Positions 1 to 7,353 of a DNA stretch of 11,930 nucleotides are shown one piece after another. Made by a program: the position numbers and the translations under genes. The stretch comes from an uncultured Mycoplasmatota bacterium (lineage in GTDB: Bacteria > Bacillota_I > Bacilli_A > RF39 > UBA660). Positions within the stretch are counted from its first letter, which is position 1. Each line of letters begins with the position of its first letter. Below the pieces are notes generated by a model that did no database searches, had not been told where the DNA came from, and was given only the letters and a program-made list of their open reading frames with translations. The stretch is taken from contig CAOKUH010000045.1 in the NCBI GenBank assembly GCA_948472605.1, positions 1 through 11,930 on the forward strand. The letters are read 5' to 3'.

Positions 1-231
1 TGAGGCAAACTTATCTTTCGCTGTCTCATTTAAGGTTTTTATTGCATTTTCGTATATTGTGTCTAAAGATACTTCAAAGATTTTCTTAGAATCTGATGTT
101 GTTTTTTTAAAAACAAAGTAGCATCCTAATCCTAAAACTACAAGTAATAAAATAATACTACCAATTATAAGTAAATTCTTTTTATTTTCACTTATTCTTT
201 CTTTTTCCTCTATAACATTTGTTTCATTCAT
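1..231 (-). CDS. N-terminal part of a single-pass membrane protein, truncated by the window edge
   Basis: Seventy-seven codons are open from ATG at 231 to the left edge, so the C-terminus is missing. The start is supported by AAGGAG (plus 241-246) nine bases upstream. A short charged N-terminus (MNETNVIEEKERISENKK) is followed by one hydrophobic helix at about residues 20-42, then KK and a polar, lysine-rich stretch. This predicts a cytoplasmic N-terminus with the rest outside the cell; there is no lipobox or signal peptidase site. I do not recognise the family from this fragment. It is divergent from the glycosylase gene at 352. No convincing -35/-10 pair is visible for it, but a 12-base palindrome at 276-287 lies in the shared upstream region. 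Confidence 0.8.
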   Translation of the reverse strand, partial: MNETNVIEEKERISENKKNLLIIGSIILLLVVLGLGCYFVFKKTTSDSKKIFEVSLDTIYENAIKTLNETAKDKFAS

Positions 232-275
232 AAACTCACACTCCTTTATATACATGAATGATGTCATGTTAATAT

Positions 276-287
276 TATGATATCATA
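276..287. promoter_or_regulatory. 12-bp perfect palindrome between divergent genes, possible operator
   Basis: TATGATATCATA is its own reverse complement and sits midway between the divergent genes starting at 231 (minus) and 352 (plus). A second, interrupted inverted repeat, CATGA-6-TCATG, lies at 253-268. Palindromes of this size are not rare in AT-rich DNA, so an operator role is only a possibility. Confidence 0.25.
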
Positions 288-329
288 GTAATAATTATCT
301 ATCTAGTATGTTTTTTTAGAAAAATATCT

Positions 330-335
330 TATAAT
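330..335 (+). promoter_or_regulatory. -10 element of the DNA glycosylase gene
   Basis: A perfect TATAAT lies at 330-335, but the -35 region around 307-312 (TATGTT) is poor. Transcription would start near 342, giving a very short leader that overlaps the AGAGGG ribosome site at 341-346. Confidence 0.45.
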
Positions 336-351
336 AAAAAAGAGGGATATT

Positions 352-840
352 ATGGATAAAGTAACACATGATTTAGAACCAGTTTTTTTTAAATCTTCAA
401 AAGTTTTGATACTAGGTACAATGCCAAGTGTTAAATCTAGAGAAGCAAAATTTTATTATGCTCATCCCCAAAATAGATTTTGGAAAACTTTAGAAAATGT
501 ATTTGAAGTAAAAATATTAGATAAAGTAAAATTTTTAAAAGATTATAATATAGCATTGTGGGATGTGTTAAAAGAGTGCGAAATAAATGGTTCAAGTGAT
601 AATAGTATTAAAAATGAAGTACCTAATGATTTAGAAAAAATCATTAAAAAAAGTCAAATAAAAGTTATTTTTACGACAGGAAAAACTGCTCATAAATATT
701 ATTTAAAATATTTTAAGGATAGCTTGAAACTAAAAGTAATTAATTTACCAAGTACTTCTCCTGCTAATTGTAAAATAAATAATAATGAATTAATTAAAAG
801 TTATAGTATTATAAAAGAATATTTAAATAATAATGTATAG
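352..840 (+). CDS. DNA-deoxyinosine (hypoxanthine) glycosylase, uracil-DNA glycosylase superfamily family 6
   Basis: This 162-residue protein is probably a monofunctional base-excision repair enzyme that removes deaminated bases, chiefly hypoxanthine, from DNA. Visible superfamily motifs are the phosphate-loop-like LILGTMPS (19-26), the conserved YYAHPQNRFW block (35-44), and the second active-site motif LPSTSPAN (132-139). The FTTGKTAHK segment at 107-115 is the typical core strand and helix. The Asn in the HPQN block (N41) is the likely counterpart of the catalytic Asn reported for family 6 enzymes; that assignment is inference. The length matches the family (about 160-170). ATG 352 is supported by AGAGGG at 341-346. 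No terminator follows, so transcription may run on into the next operon. The exact substrate preference cannot be read from sequence. Confidence 0.88.
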   Translation: MDKVTHDLEPVFFKSSKVLILGTMPSVKSREAKFYYAHPQNRFWKTLENVFEVKILDKVKFLKDYNIALWDVLKECEINGSSDNSIKNEVPNDLEKIIKKSQIKVIFTTGKTAHKYYLKYFKDSLKLKVINLPSTSPANCKINNNELIKSYSIIKEYLNNNV

Positions 841-876
841 TGATATAAATTTTTTTATTAATTTTTAGCATTTGTT

Positions 877-885
877 TGTTATAAT
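877..885 (+). promoter_or_regulatory. Extended -10 promoter of the rhodanese operon
   Basis: TGTTATAAT combines a perfect -10 (880-885) with the TGn extension. No good -35 is present at the right distance (ATTAAT at 857-862), which is usual for extended -10 promoters. The expected start of transcription is about 892, just before the AAGAGAGG ribosome site at 896-903. Confidence 0.6.
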
Positions 886-912
886 TATTAAAGAAAAGAG
901 AGGTAAATAAAG

Positions 913-1260
913 ATGAAAAAAATGTTGATTATATTATTTAGTTGTTTATTTATTATTGGATGTGGTAGTAAGAATGATAAAAATAATTATAAAGAAATTA
1001 TGAAAGAAAAAGAATATATAATAGTTGATGTTAGAACTTCTGATGAATATTTAGAAAGTCATATAAAAGGAGCAATAAATATACCTTATGATGAGATAGA
1101 TAAAAATGTTTCGCTAGATAAAGATAAAAATATTTTTGTTTATTGTCGTAGTGGAGCAAGAAGTAAGCAGGCTTATGATACATTAATAAAACTAGGATAT
1201 ACAGTATATGATTTAGGTGCCTTATCTAATATTGATTTAGAAAAAGAAGGAAATATATGA
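913..1260 (+). CDS. Rhodanese-domain lipoprotein (extracytoplasmic sulfurtransferase-like)
   Basis: This 115-residue protein begins with a lipoprotein signal: MKK, a hydrophobic core at 4-15, and a lipobox-like IIGC ending at C17. It is therefore expected to be lipid-anchored on the outer face of the membrane. A single rhodanese domain follows, with VDVRTSDEY (38-46), GAINIPY (53-59) and the active-site loop CRSGARS at 78-84. C78 is the persulfide-forming cysteine, so the domain looks catalytically competent. The six-residue CRSGAR loop is typical of single-domain sulfurtransferases; the sulfur donor and acceptor are unknown. Ribosome site AGAGAGG is at 897-903. The gene starts an operon and its stop overlaps the next start (ATGA at 1257-1260), implying translational coupling. 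Confidence 0.9.
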   Translation: MKKMLIILFSCLFIIGCGSKNDKNNYKEIMKEKEYIIVDVRTSDEYLESHIKGAINIPYDEIDKNVSLDKDKNIFVYCRSGARSKQAYDTLIKLGYTVYDLGALSNIDLEKEGNI

Positions 1261-1427
1261 ATTTTATAAAAGAAAAGAATATTGGATTTATTTGTGGACT
1301 TTTGTATAGTAGTTGTAAATATAGACTAGAACAAATTTGTGATGGTTGTTTAAATGTTTTAAAACCTTTTCATAAAGACTATTTGGAAAAGAGTTGTGCT
1401 CTAGCAAATTGGTGTAAGAATAAATAA
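1257..1427 (+). CDS. Small cysteine-rich protein, DUF3795-like, translationally coupled to the rhodanese gene
   Basis: A 56-residue protein read from the ATGA overlap with the rhodanese gene; AGAAGG at 1245-1250, six bases upstream, is a good ribosome site, and the 3' end is 12 bases from the next start. It has six cysteines (13, 20, 28, 31, 47, 53) and no signal peptide or membrane helix. The order CGLLYSSC, then CDGC, then SCALANWC resembles the N-terminal part of the Cys-rich DUF3795 family (CGLxCxxC, CxGC, CAxxxxxxxC), but the third Cys of the usual first cluster is Y17 and the final Cys motifs are absent. Metal binding or persulfide handling is plausible from the cysteines and from the partner gene; neither is shown. 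The family link is from memory and tentative, while the reading frame itself is well supported. Confidence 0.72.
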   Translation: MNFIKEKNIGFICGLLYSSCKYRLEQICDGCLNVLKPFHKDYLEKSCALANWCKNK

Positions 1428-1439
1428 AGAGGTTATAAT

Positions 1440-2111
1440 ATGAAAAAAATTTTAAAAAATATAATAAAAATTTTAATAATTTTTATTGTTAGCTTATTTA
1501 TTTTAGTTTTAGTTATAAATTTTTTTGTAATATTAACTACTAAAAAACAAGTAATTAGTTTAGAAAAAGCAAGTAATTTAGAGGATGTTTCAGCTATTGT
1601 AGTTTTAGGGGCAGCTGTTTGGGGTAATAATCCTAGTCCTATGCTAGAGGAGCGTTTAAAAGAGTCAATTAAATTATATGAACATAATCCTAATCTTAAA
1701 ATAATAATGAGTGGAGATCATGGAACAAAGTATTATGATGAAGTAAATATTATGAAATCTTATGCAATAGATAATGGTGTACCATCTGAAAATATTTTTA
1801 TGGATCATGCTGGTTTTTCGACATATGAAAGTCTATATCGCGCTAAAGAGGTTTTTAATGTAAAAAAGGTCATTATAGTTACTCAAAAATATCATTTATA
1901 TCGAGCTTTATATATAGCTAAATCTTTAGGGATAGCGGCTTATGGTTTGGCATCTGATAGTAGGATGTATAGTGGACAGATCAAAAGAGAGTTAAGGGAA
2001 GTATTAGCGCGAGATAAAGATTTTATAAAATGTCTTTTTAAATTAAATCCTACTTATTTAGGAGAATCTATTCCGGTATCAGGAAATGGAGATATAACAA
2101 ATGACAAATAA
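1440..2111 (+). CDS. SanA/YdcF-family (DUF218) membrane-anchored protein
   Basis: A 223-residue protein with one N-terminal membrane helix (about 8-33) and an extracytoplasmic DUF218 domain. Family signatures are VVLGAAVWGNNPSPMLEERL (54-73), the KIIMSGDHG block, NGVPSENIFMDHAGFST, and VIIVTQKYHLYRALYIA. The SanA branch is best known from Escherichia coli, where it affects the envelope barrier to vancomycin at high temperature; YdcF and ElyC are relatives linked to envelope metabolism, and no biochemical reaction is firmly assigned. The length is close to E. coli SanA (about 239). AGAGG at 1428-1432 supports ATG 1440. It is the last gene of the rhodanese operon and ends directly in a terminator hairpin. 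The symbol is left empty because SanA and YdcF paralogues are hard to separate by eye. Confidence 0.85.
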   Translation: MKKILKNIIKILIIFIVSLFILVLVINFFVILTTKKQVISLEKASNLEDVSAIVVLGAAVWGNNPSPMLEERLKESIKLYEHNPNLKIIMSGDHGTKYYDEVNIMKSYAIDNGVPSENIFMDHAGFSTYESLYRAKEVFNVKKVIIVTQKYHLYRALYIAKSLGIAAYGLASDSRMYSGQIKRELREVLARDKDFIKCLFKLNPTYLGESIPVSGNGDITNDK

Positions 2112-2149
2112 AAAAGTAGTTTAGTTAAATTTAACTAAGCTACTTTTTT
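2110..2149. terminator. Bidirectional terminator between the SanA-like gene and rpmB
   Basis: A nearly perfect inverted repeat: six A, GTAG, TTAGTTAAA, then TTTAACTAA, CTAC and six T, with one G-T wobble. The U-tract is present on both strands, so it can serve both converging genes. It contains the stop codons of both. Confidence 0.9.
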
Positions 2150-2293
2150 AGCTTCTCTAGCAGTAATTAAAACTGTTTTACCATTTATTTTTCTTTTTTG
2201 TAGATTTGGTTTTTGACGAGACTTTACTGCATTACATGCTTTACTTCTTAAATTAACCACTAAAGGTTTCTTTTTTGATATATTTTTAGCCAT
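2135..2293 (-). CDS. rpmB: Ribosomal protein bL28, short divergent form
   Basis: Fifty-two codons from ATG at 2293, preceded by a strong GGAGGTG (plus 2298-2304). The product is very basic. It aligns by eye with bL28 across SKKKPLVVN (like GKKP..GN), the basic KSRQKPNLQK core with the hallmark PNLQK, INGK, and a C-terminal VLITAREAKKVA matching the usual strand and ARALK helix. bL28 is a 50S subunit protein. The usual N-terminus (MARxCxxTGKKP) is shortened and its cysteine is missing; C20 is at another position. At 52 residues it is shorter than the common 60-64. It has its own promoter and stands outside the usual ribosomal gene clusters, which is normal for rpmB. Whether this is the only bL28 or a second, zinc-free paralogue cannot be told from this window. 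Confidence 0.78.
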   Translation of the reverse strand: MAKNISKKKPLVVNLRSKACNAVKSRQKPNLQKRKINGKTVLITAREAKKVA

Positions 2294-2323
2294 TTTGCAC
2301 CTCCAAAATTTCTTTTCTTTAAA

Positions 2324-2352
2324 ATCTTATCATTATTTATGCATTAAGTCAA
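2324..2352 (-). promoter_or_regulatory. Promoter of rpmB
   Basis: On the minus strand TTGACT (plus 2347-2352) and TAAGAT (plus 2324-2329) are separated by exactly 17 bases. The expected start is about 2317, some 24 bases before ATG 2293. It lies between the end of helD and rpmB, so rpmB can be expressed independently. No terminator separates it from helD. Confidence 0.75.
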
Positions 2353-2369
2353 ATATTTATTCCGTATCT

Positions 2370-4376
2370 TTAAGTATAAATATAAAGCTCATGTTGGGCT
2401 CTTGTAACAGAAACATAATATAGTTTCTTTTCCTCTTTAGTAAAATAATTTAGCTTATCTTGATAAACAATAACAGAATCAAATTCTAATCCTTTAGCTA
2501 AGTAGGCAGGCATGATTACAAATTCTTTTTGAAAATCTGTACTATTAATATCAACATAAGATATGTCAAAATCTGCTTTTAAGTAATTATAAAGCTCTAA
2601 AGCAGCATCACTATTTTTAGTAATAATTGCTAATGATTTATAATTATTTCTTAAATATTTAATATCTTCTTTTAAAGTTTTGATATTATTTCTTTTAATA
2701 ACAGGTTTATTGACATTTTTTCTAATTGCACAAACGTGATGTAAATTTAATATTTCATTAGCATATTCTATTATTTCTTCACTAGAACGATATGTTTTAG
2801 AAAGTTCAATATATTTTCCAATAAAAATATTATTAAGTTTATTCAGAGTATCATAATCATAAAAAGGATTAATATTTTGGTTAATATCTCCTAATATAGT
2901 AAATGAGGCTTTCTTAAATATTTTACCTAAAATAACATATTGTAAATAGCTATAGTCTTGAGCCTCATCTATTACTACTTGTTCAATATATTTTTCATAA
3001 TAAAATCCTTCCATTAAGCCTTTTAAGTATACTAGAATTAAAGCATCATCATAAGCTATTTTTTTATTATAGTTAAGGTTTTTAATCTCTGCATCACTTA
3101 TTTCTAATTTGAAAAATTGACTTTTATAAAACATTTGCAAAATTAATTTATAATCTTTTTTAAAGTCTAAAGCCTCTAATAATAATTTATGATATGTAGC
3201 TTTCTTTTTCTTGCTCCCATTATAATTACTTTCAGATAGTTTTGTAGCCATCGCATCTAATCTTTCAAAAAAAACTACACTAGAATAACGATTATGAAAC
3301 ATATCATTTAATTCATTTTTGGAATATTCAAATACCTTATTTTCAATGATTCCACTTTTAAAAGAAACGTTTTTTTCTAAATCTTTAACAAATTTTTCTA
3401 AATCATTAATAATTTCATCACTTTGTTTATATTTTAGAACTTCAATATTTTTAGTCGTATCAATATAGTATCGATTTAAAAAATCAATGTAAGATTCCAC
3501 ATTTTTATATTCTTTAATCATCCTTTTTAGATAATCATGGAATGTTGTTTGAAGAGTATTTTCTTCTCCAAGTTCAGGTAATACATTTGAAATATATTCG
3601 GTAAATATTTGGTTAGGGGAGAATATTAAAACTTTATCAGATGATAAATTTTTTATTTTATATAATAAGAAAGCAATTCTATGAAGTGCAACACTAGTTT
3701 TACCAGAACCAGCTATTCCTTGAACGATTAAATGTTTATCTTTTATATTTCTGATAACACTATTTTGTTCTTGTTGAATAGTTGTTACAATATTTTTCAT
3801 TTTATCACTTGATGAGTTTGCTAAAACTTCTTGAAGTACATCATCATCTATATTAATTGAACTATCAATTATTCTAAGTAATTTTTGTTTCTCAATTTTA
3901 TATTGTCTTTTTTGATGTAAAAAAGTATTAATAATACCTTCAGGAGCTTCATAATGACATTCACCAGACTCATAATCATAAAAGATACTACATACTGGAG
4001 CACGCCAGTCATAAATTAAATTATCTAGTTTTTCATCTTTTAAATAAGTCATACCAATATAAATCTTTTTCTTATCCATGTTTTCATCATCTATAACGAT
4101 TGAAGCAAAATAAGGACTATCTTTAATTTTTAATAATTTTTTAAAATAATCTCTTTCTCTTAACATAAGAAGAGCTTCTTGTTCATTGCTAGTCCTTACT
4201 GCATTTAATTCTTGTTTATCCATGCCGCCTTTATTTTCCCAAGCATATCTTCGGAATTCTTTAATTTTTTCGGTATCTTCAAAAATATTTAATTCCATTT
4301 CTTCGATTTTTTTATTTAAGTAATCACTAGTTACTTTTAAGTTTAGCTCTTCTTGTTTTTTGTTTAATAAATCCAT
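2370..4376 (-). CDS. helD: HelD-type UvrD/Rep-superfamily ATPase (RNA polymerase recycling factor)
   Basis: A 668-residue superfamily 1 helicase-like protein. HelD proteins bind RNA polymerase and free stalled or DNA-bound enzyme using ATP. The N-terminus is a charged helical region (about 1-85), as in the HelD arm that enters the polymerase secondary channel. The HelD-specific block YIGMTYLKDE ... IYDWRAPVCSIFYDYE follows. Walker A is GIAGSGKT (220-227), Walker B VIDEAQD (468-474), then GDINQNINP and SKTYRSS (motif IV region), and VSVTRA near the C-terminus (motif VI). All key ATPase residues are present. It is shorter than Bacillus subtilis HelD (774), with the reduction apparently in the internal domains. 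The start is supported by AAGAAGG just upstream. It is divergent from miaB and is preceded by a structured leader. Confidence 0.9.
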   Translation of the reverse strand: MDLLNKKQEELNLKVTSDYLNKKIEEMELNIFEDTEKIKEFRRYAWENKGGMDKQELNAVRTSNEQEALLMLRERDYFKKLLKIKDSPYFASIVIDDENMDKKKIYIGMTYLKDEKLDNLIYDWRAPVCSIFYDYESGECHYEAPEGIINTFLHQKRQYKIEKQKLLRIIDSSINIDDDVLQEVLANSSSDKMKNIVTTIQQEQNSVIRNIKDKHLIVQGIAGSGKTSVALHRIAFLLYKIKNLSSDKVLIFSPNQIFTEYISNVLPELGEENTLQTTFHDYLKRMIKEYKNVESYIDFLNRYYIDTTKNIEVLKYKQSDEIINDLEKFVKDLEKNVSFKSGIIENKVFEYSKNELNDMFHNRYSSVVFFERLDAMATKLSESNYNGSKKKKATYHKLLLEALDFKKDYKLILQMFYKSQFFKLEISDAEIKNLNYNKKIAYDDALILVYLKGLMEGFYYEKYIEQVVIDEAQDYSYLQYVILGKIFKKASFTILGDINQNINPFYDYDTLNKLNNIFIGKYIELSKTYRSSEEIIEYANEILNLHHVCAIRKNVNKPVIKRNNIKTLKEDIKYLRNNYKSLAIITKNSDAALELYNYLKADFDISYVDINSTDFQKEFVIMPAYLAKGLEFDSVIVYQDKLNYFTKEEKKLYYVSVTRAQHELYIYT

Positions 4377-4416
4377 ATTTATACCTTCTTTCTATTTTAT
4401 AAAACCAAAAAATTCC

Positions 4417-4457
4417 CGAAAACGCTTATTTCGAGCTTTAAAGCTTATTTAAATAAG
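4417..4457 (-). promoter_or_regulatory. helD leader with overlapping inverted repeats
   Basis: In the predicted untranslated leader of helD three inverted repeats abut: CTTATTT/AAATAAG (4444-4457), AGCTTT/AAAGCT (4434-4445) and CGAAA-7-TTTCG (4417-4433). The 8-mer GCTTATTT occurs twice (4424-4431 and 4443-4450), so one arm could pair with either copy. This gives alternative folds, but no start-blocking or terminator structure is clear. Confidence 0.35.
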
Positions 4458-4479
4458 TTGTAAGTAAAAAGTCTATTTC

Positions 4480-4509
4480 AGTCTAGCAGAAAAAAACTTT
4501 ACTTGTCAA
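4480..4509 (-). promoter_or_regulatory. Promoter of helD
   Basis: On the minus strand a perfect TTGACA (plus 4504-4509) is followed after 18 bases by TAGACT (plus 4480-4485). The -10 hexamer is repeated ten bases downstream (AGTCTA on the plus strand at 4470-4475 and 4480-4485). The expected start near 4473 gives a leader of about 97 bases. Confidence 0.65.
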
Positions 4510-4732
4510 TCCTTTTTTTGAATTTTTCATGATTATTTTCGGGCCAAGTATAAGTGCTACAATAATAGAATAAGATAAGTTTTTATTATATTATAAACAA
4601 TATAGTAAATATTTTTCTAAAATATGGAGCTTTATTTTACATGTTGCTATATTGTAATTTGTAACCCATTTAAAGAGTTTACCTTTACTTAGAAATTAAC
4701 TATAAAAAAGCAAGACATTTGAATTACCAAAG

Positions 4733-4761
4733 TTGTCAAATATTTAATAGAGTGCTATAAT
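4733..4761 (+). promoter_or_regulatory. Promoter of miaB
   Basis: TTGTCA (4733-4738), a 17-base spacer, and TGCTATAAT with an extended -10 (4753-4761) form a near-consensus promoter. Transcription would start near 4768. That excludes the GTG at 4764 as a start codon. An inverted repeat ATTTGA/TCAAAT (4717-4722 and 4736-4741) overlaps the -35. Confidence 0.8.
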
Positions 4762-4774
4762 ACGTGATATATAT

Positions 4775-4782
4775 GGGAGGTG
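4775..4782 (+). promoter_or_regulatory. Ribosome binding site that fixes the miaB start
   Basis: GGGAGGTG ends five bases before ATG 4788. The longer frame beginning at GTG 4764 would place this site inside the coding region. Confidence 0.85.
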
Positions 4783-4787
4783 TAATA

Positions 4788-6209
4788 ATGAATTTACCTA
4801 ACTTGGATGAAGCTAGAAACAGAACTAATAAAATTGTTTTGGAAAAAATTAATAATTATGATTTTGATAATAAATTTCAAGGGGAAAAATATTTTCTAAG
4901 AACCTATGGATGCCAAATGAATATGCATGACTCAGAAGAAATTAGAGCTTATTTAGAAATGTTAGGTTTTAGTGAAACAAATACTTTAGAAGAAAGCGAT
5001 ATAGTTGTTTTAAACACTTGTGCCATTAGAGAAAATGCTCATGATAAAGTATTTGGTTATTTAGGAAGATGTAAACATTTGAAACGCGAAAAACCTGATT
5101 TAATGATTGCTATAGGTGGTTGTATGTCTCAGGAAGAAAATGTAGTTTCTGAAATAAAAAATAAACATCCTTATGTTGACATAGTTTTTGGCACTCATAA
5201 TATAAATGAACTGCCACATTTAATAATTAAGCATCAAGAAAAATGCCAAGACATAGAAGTTTATAGTATTGAAGGGGATGTTTATGAAGGTATTAAGTAT
5301 AGTAGAGATTCTAAAATAACTGCTTGGGTAAATATTATGTATGGTTGTGATAAATTTTGTACTTATTGTATAGTTCCTTATACAAGAGGAAAACAAAGAA
5401 GTAGAAAAATAGAAAGCATAGTAGAAGAGGTTATAGAATTAAAAAATAAAGGCTATAAAGAAGTAACTTTGCTTGGGCAAAATGTTAATGCTTATGGTAA
5501 AGATTTAGAATTAGGTTATGATTTTAAAGATTTACTTATAAAAGTAGCTGAGACTAAAATAGATAGAATAAGATTTGTTACAAGTCATCCTTGGGATTTT
5601 ACGGATGAAATGATTGATACAATAGCTAAATATGATAATATAATGCCTTATATTCATTTACCGCTTCAAAGTGGAAGTGATAGAATATTAAAATTAATGG
5701 GAAGACGTTATACAAAACAAGAATATTTAGAATTATTTAATAAAATTAAATCTAAAATAAAAAATGTTAGTATTACAACTGATATTATTGTAGGATTTCC
5801 TAATGAAACAGAAAGTGACTTTTTAGAAACTTTAGATGTTGTAAATAATTGTAAATTTGATTCAGCTTTTACTTTCATTTATAGTCCGCGTGAAGGTACT
5901 CCAGCAAGTAAAATTAAAGATAATATTACTTTAGAAGAAAAAGAAGCTAGATTACAAAGATTAAATGATTTAGTAAATAAATATTCTAAAGAAAATAATG
6001 AAAAATTAAATGGTAGTATTGTTAAAGTTTTAGTAATAGATAAAAATATTAAAAATAAAACGCAAGTTTATGGGTATACTGATACTATGAAATTAATAAA
6101 TATTACTGGTGGGGATGATTTAATTGGCAAAATTGTTCCTGTTAAAATACTTGATGCCAAAAGTTTTAGTTTAGATGGTGAGCTTGTAAAGGATGGTGTT
6201 TGCTCATGA
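4788..6209 (+). CDS. miaB: tRNA-2-methylthio-N6-dimethylallyladenosine synthase
   Basis: A 473-residue radical-SAM methylthiotransferase. It adds the 2-methylthio group to i6A37 next to the anticodon of tRNAs reading UNN codons, after MiaA has acted. The N-terminal UPF0004 domain has its three cluster cysteines: C42 in TYGCQMNMHDSE, C78 in LNTCAIRE, and C112 in GGCMSQEE. The radical-SAM CxxxCxxC is C187, C191, C194 in YGCDKFCTYCIVPYTRGKQR. LPLQSGSDRILKLMGRRYT and the C-terminal TRAM region (about 400-465) are present. GCQMNMHDSE is the MiaB form and separates it from RimO and MtaB. The length is normal. The start is set by GGGAGGTG at 4775-4782. Its stop overlaps the next gene (ATGA 6206-6209). 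Confidence 0.95.
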   Translation: MNLPNLDEARNRTNKIVLEKINNYDFDNKFQGEKYFLRTYGCQMNMHDSEEIRAYLEMLGFSETNTLEESDIVVLNTCAIRENAHDKVFGYLGRCKHLKREKPDLMIAIGGCMSQEENVVSEIKNKHPYVDIVFGTHNINELPHLIIKHQEKCQDIEVYSIEGDVYEGIKYSRDSKITAWVNIMYGCDKFCTYCIVPYTRGKQRSRKIESIVEEVIELKNKGYKEVTLLGQNVNAYGKDLELGYDFKDLLIKVAETKIDRIRFVTSHPWDFTDEMIDTIAKYDNIMPYIHLPLQSGSDRILKLMGRRYTKQEYLELFNKIKSKIKNVSITTDIIVGFPNETESDFLETLDVVNNCKFDSAFTFIYSPREGTPASKIKDNITLEEKEARLQRLNDLVNKYSKENNEKLNGSIVKVLVIDKNIKNKTQVYGYTDTMKLINITGGDDLIGKIVPVKILDAKSFSLDGELVKDGVCS

Positions 6210-7339
6210 ATAAAAAGAAATCAGAATTAAATATAGAAAATATTAATGAAGTAGTAAGTCTTTCAAGTAAAATTTTACACATCTTATATGTGGCGATGAT
6301 TATTGCTTGTGTTTTAATTGTTACATTATTAGTAAAAGAATGGGGAATTTTAACTTTTATTTTAAACTTATTGAAAATATTAGCTCCATTATTTATTGGT
6401 TTTGTTATAGCTTGGTTATTTAATCCTTTGGTTAAAAAATTAGAAGCAAAAGGAATACCAAGAATGGCAGGGTCAATAATTGTTTATATAATATTTTTGC
6501 TTATTGTTGTTATATTTTTAAGATTTTTAGTACCAACTGTTTATGCTCAAATAAATGAACTAATTGGTAATTTGCCTACAATATTTAATGAAGTTAAAGC
6601 AAGTATTAATGATATATTTTTAAGATTTAGAAATGTAGAGGGATTAGATATAAATTCTATTAGAAATAATGTTATGACTACTTTAGAAAGTGCTGTAACT
6701 AGCTTTACTACAACTTTCCCAACAACACTTTTAAATATAATGGTTAATTTCTTTTCTAGTTTAGTTACTATAGGGCTAGGTCTATTTATTGGTTTATATA
6801 TGTTATTTGATTTTGATTCAATAAGCAGACATTTCTTAAATCTTTTGCCAGAAAGAAAAAGATTTGAAGCCCAAGTTCTTTTAAATAATATTGGAGGAGA
6901 AGTTAGAAAGAGTGTTAATGGAACATTCTTAGTAGCTATGATGGTATTTGTTTGTGATTCTATTGGTTTTGCTGTTATAGGTTTACAAGCTCCAGTTTTA
7001 TTTGGGTTATTTTGTGGTATTACTGACTTAATACCATATGTAGGACCATATATAGGTGGAGCTCTAGCTGTTGTAATTGGTTTTAGCCAAAGCACATTTA
7101 TTGGGGTTATGACACTTATAATTTGTGTTGTTGTCCAATGTGTTGAAAATTTCATATTACAACCAGTAGTAATGAGTAAAACAATGAAATTACATCCAGT
7201 AACTATTATGATAGGACTTTTAATATTCAATAACTTATTTGGAATAATAGGAATGATTTTAGCAACACCATGTATAGCTTTATTGAAAGTAATATGGGAA
7301 TTTATTCAAAATAAGTATCAAATACTAAATAAAAATTAA
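6206..7339 (+). CDS. AI-2E transporter family (UPF0118) membrane permease
   Basis: A 377-residue polytopic membrane protein. A polar N-terminus of about 25 residues is followed by two helix groups (roughly 26-75 and 85-110), a less hydrophobic segment (about 110-170), and four or more helices to the C-terminus. Signatures include APLFIGFVIAWLFNPLVKKL near residue 65 and the C-terminal FGLFCGITDLIPYVGPYIGG and VENFILQPVVMSK blocks that define the family. Members have been linked to export of autoinducer-2, sodium/proton exchange and other substrates; the substrate here is unknown. ATG 6206 overlaps the miaB stop as ATGA. A TTG at 6200 is closer to AAAGGA (6188-6193) and is a possible alternative start adding two residues. 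A terminator follows. Confidence 0.88.
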   Translation: MNKKKSELNIENINEVVSLSSKILHILYVAMIIACVLIVTLLVKEWGILTFILNLLKILAPLFIGFVIAWLFNPLVKKLEAKGIPRMAGSIIVYIIFLLIVVIFLRFLVPTVYAQINELIGNLPTIFNEVKASINDIFLRFRNVEGLDINSIRNNVMTTLESAVTSFTTTFPTTLLNIMVNFFSSLVTIGLGLFIGLYMLFDFDSISRHFLNLLPERKRFEAQVLLNNIGGEVRKSVNGTFLVAMMVFVCDSIGFAVIGLQAPVLFGLFCGITDLIPYVGPYIGGALAVVIGFSQSTFIGVMTLIICVVVQCVENFILQPVVMSKTMKLHPVTIMIGLLIFNNLFGIIGMILATPCIALLKVIWEFIQNKYQILNKN

Positions 7340-7353
7340 TATTATTTATAAGT

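Larger units (their letters stand above)
4377..4787. other. 411-base intergenic region between divergent helD and miaB
   Basis: The two ends hold the helD leader and promoter (4417-4509) and the miaB promoter and ribosome site (4733-4782). The central part, about 4510-4730, contains no open frame with a ribosome site and no recognisable structured RNA. A TATAAT on the minus strand (plus 4585-4590 and again 4590-4595) might be a second, distal helD promoter, but lacks a good -35. Confidence 0.6.

Noticed and set aside
841..876. Terminator after the DNA glycosylase gene
   Set aside because: The region is T-rich, but no stable stem precedes the T-runs.
4510..4730. Possible small RNA or tRNA in the helD-miaB gap
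   Set aside because: No cloverleaf, no GTTCRA loop, no riboswitch-like core and no terminator was found in this stretch.
4764..4787. GTG start giving miaB eight extra residues
   Set aside because: The predicted transcription start (about 4768) lies downstream of this codon, and GGGAGGTG at 4775-4782 clearly serves ATG 4788.
6547..7230. Long open frame of 227 codons on the minus strand
   Set aside because: It lies wholly inside the AI-2E-family permease gene, encodes a low-complexity protein with no recognisable motif, and has no operon context. It is an antisense shadow.
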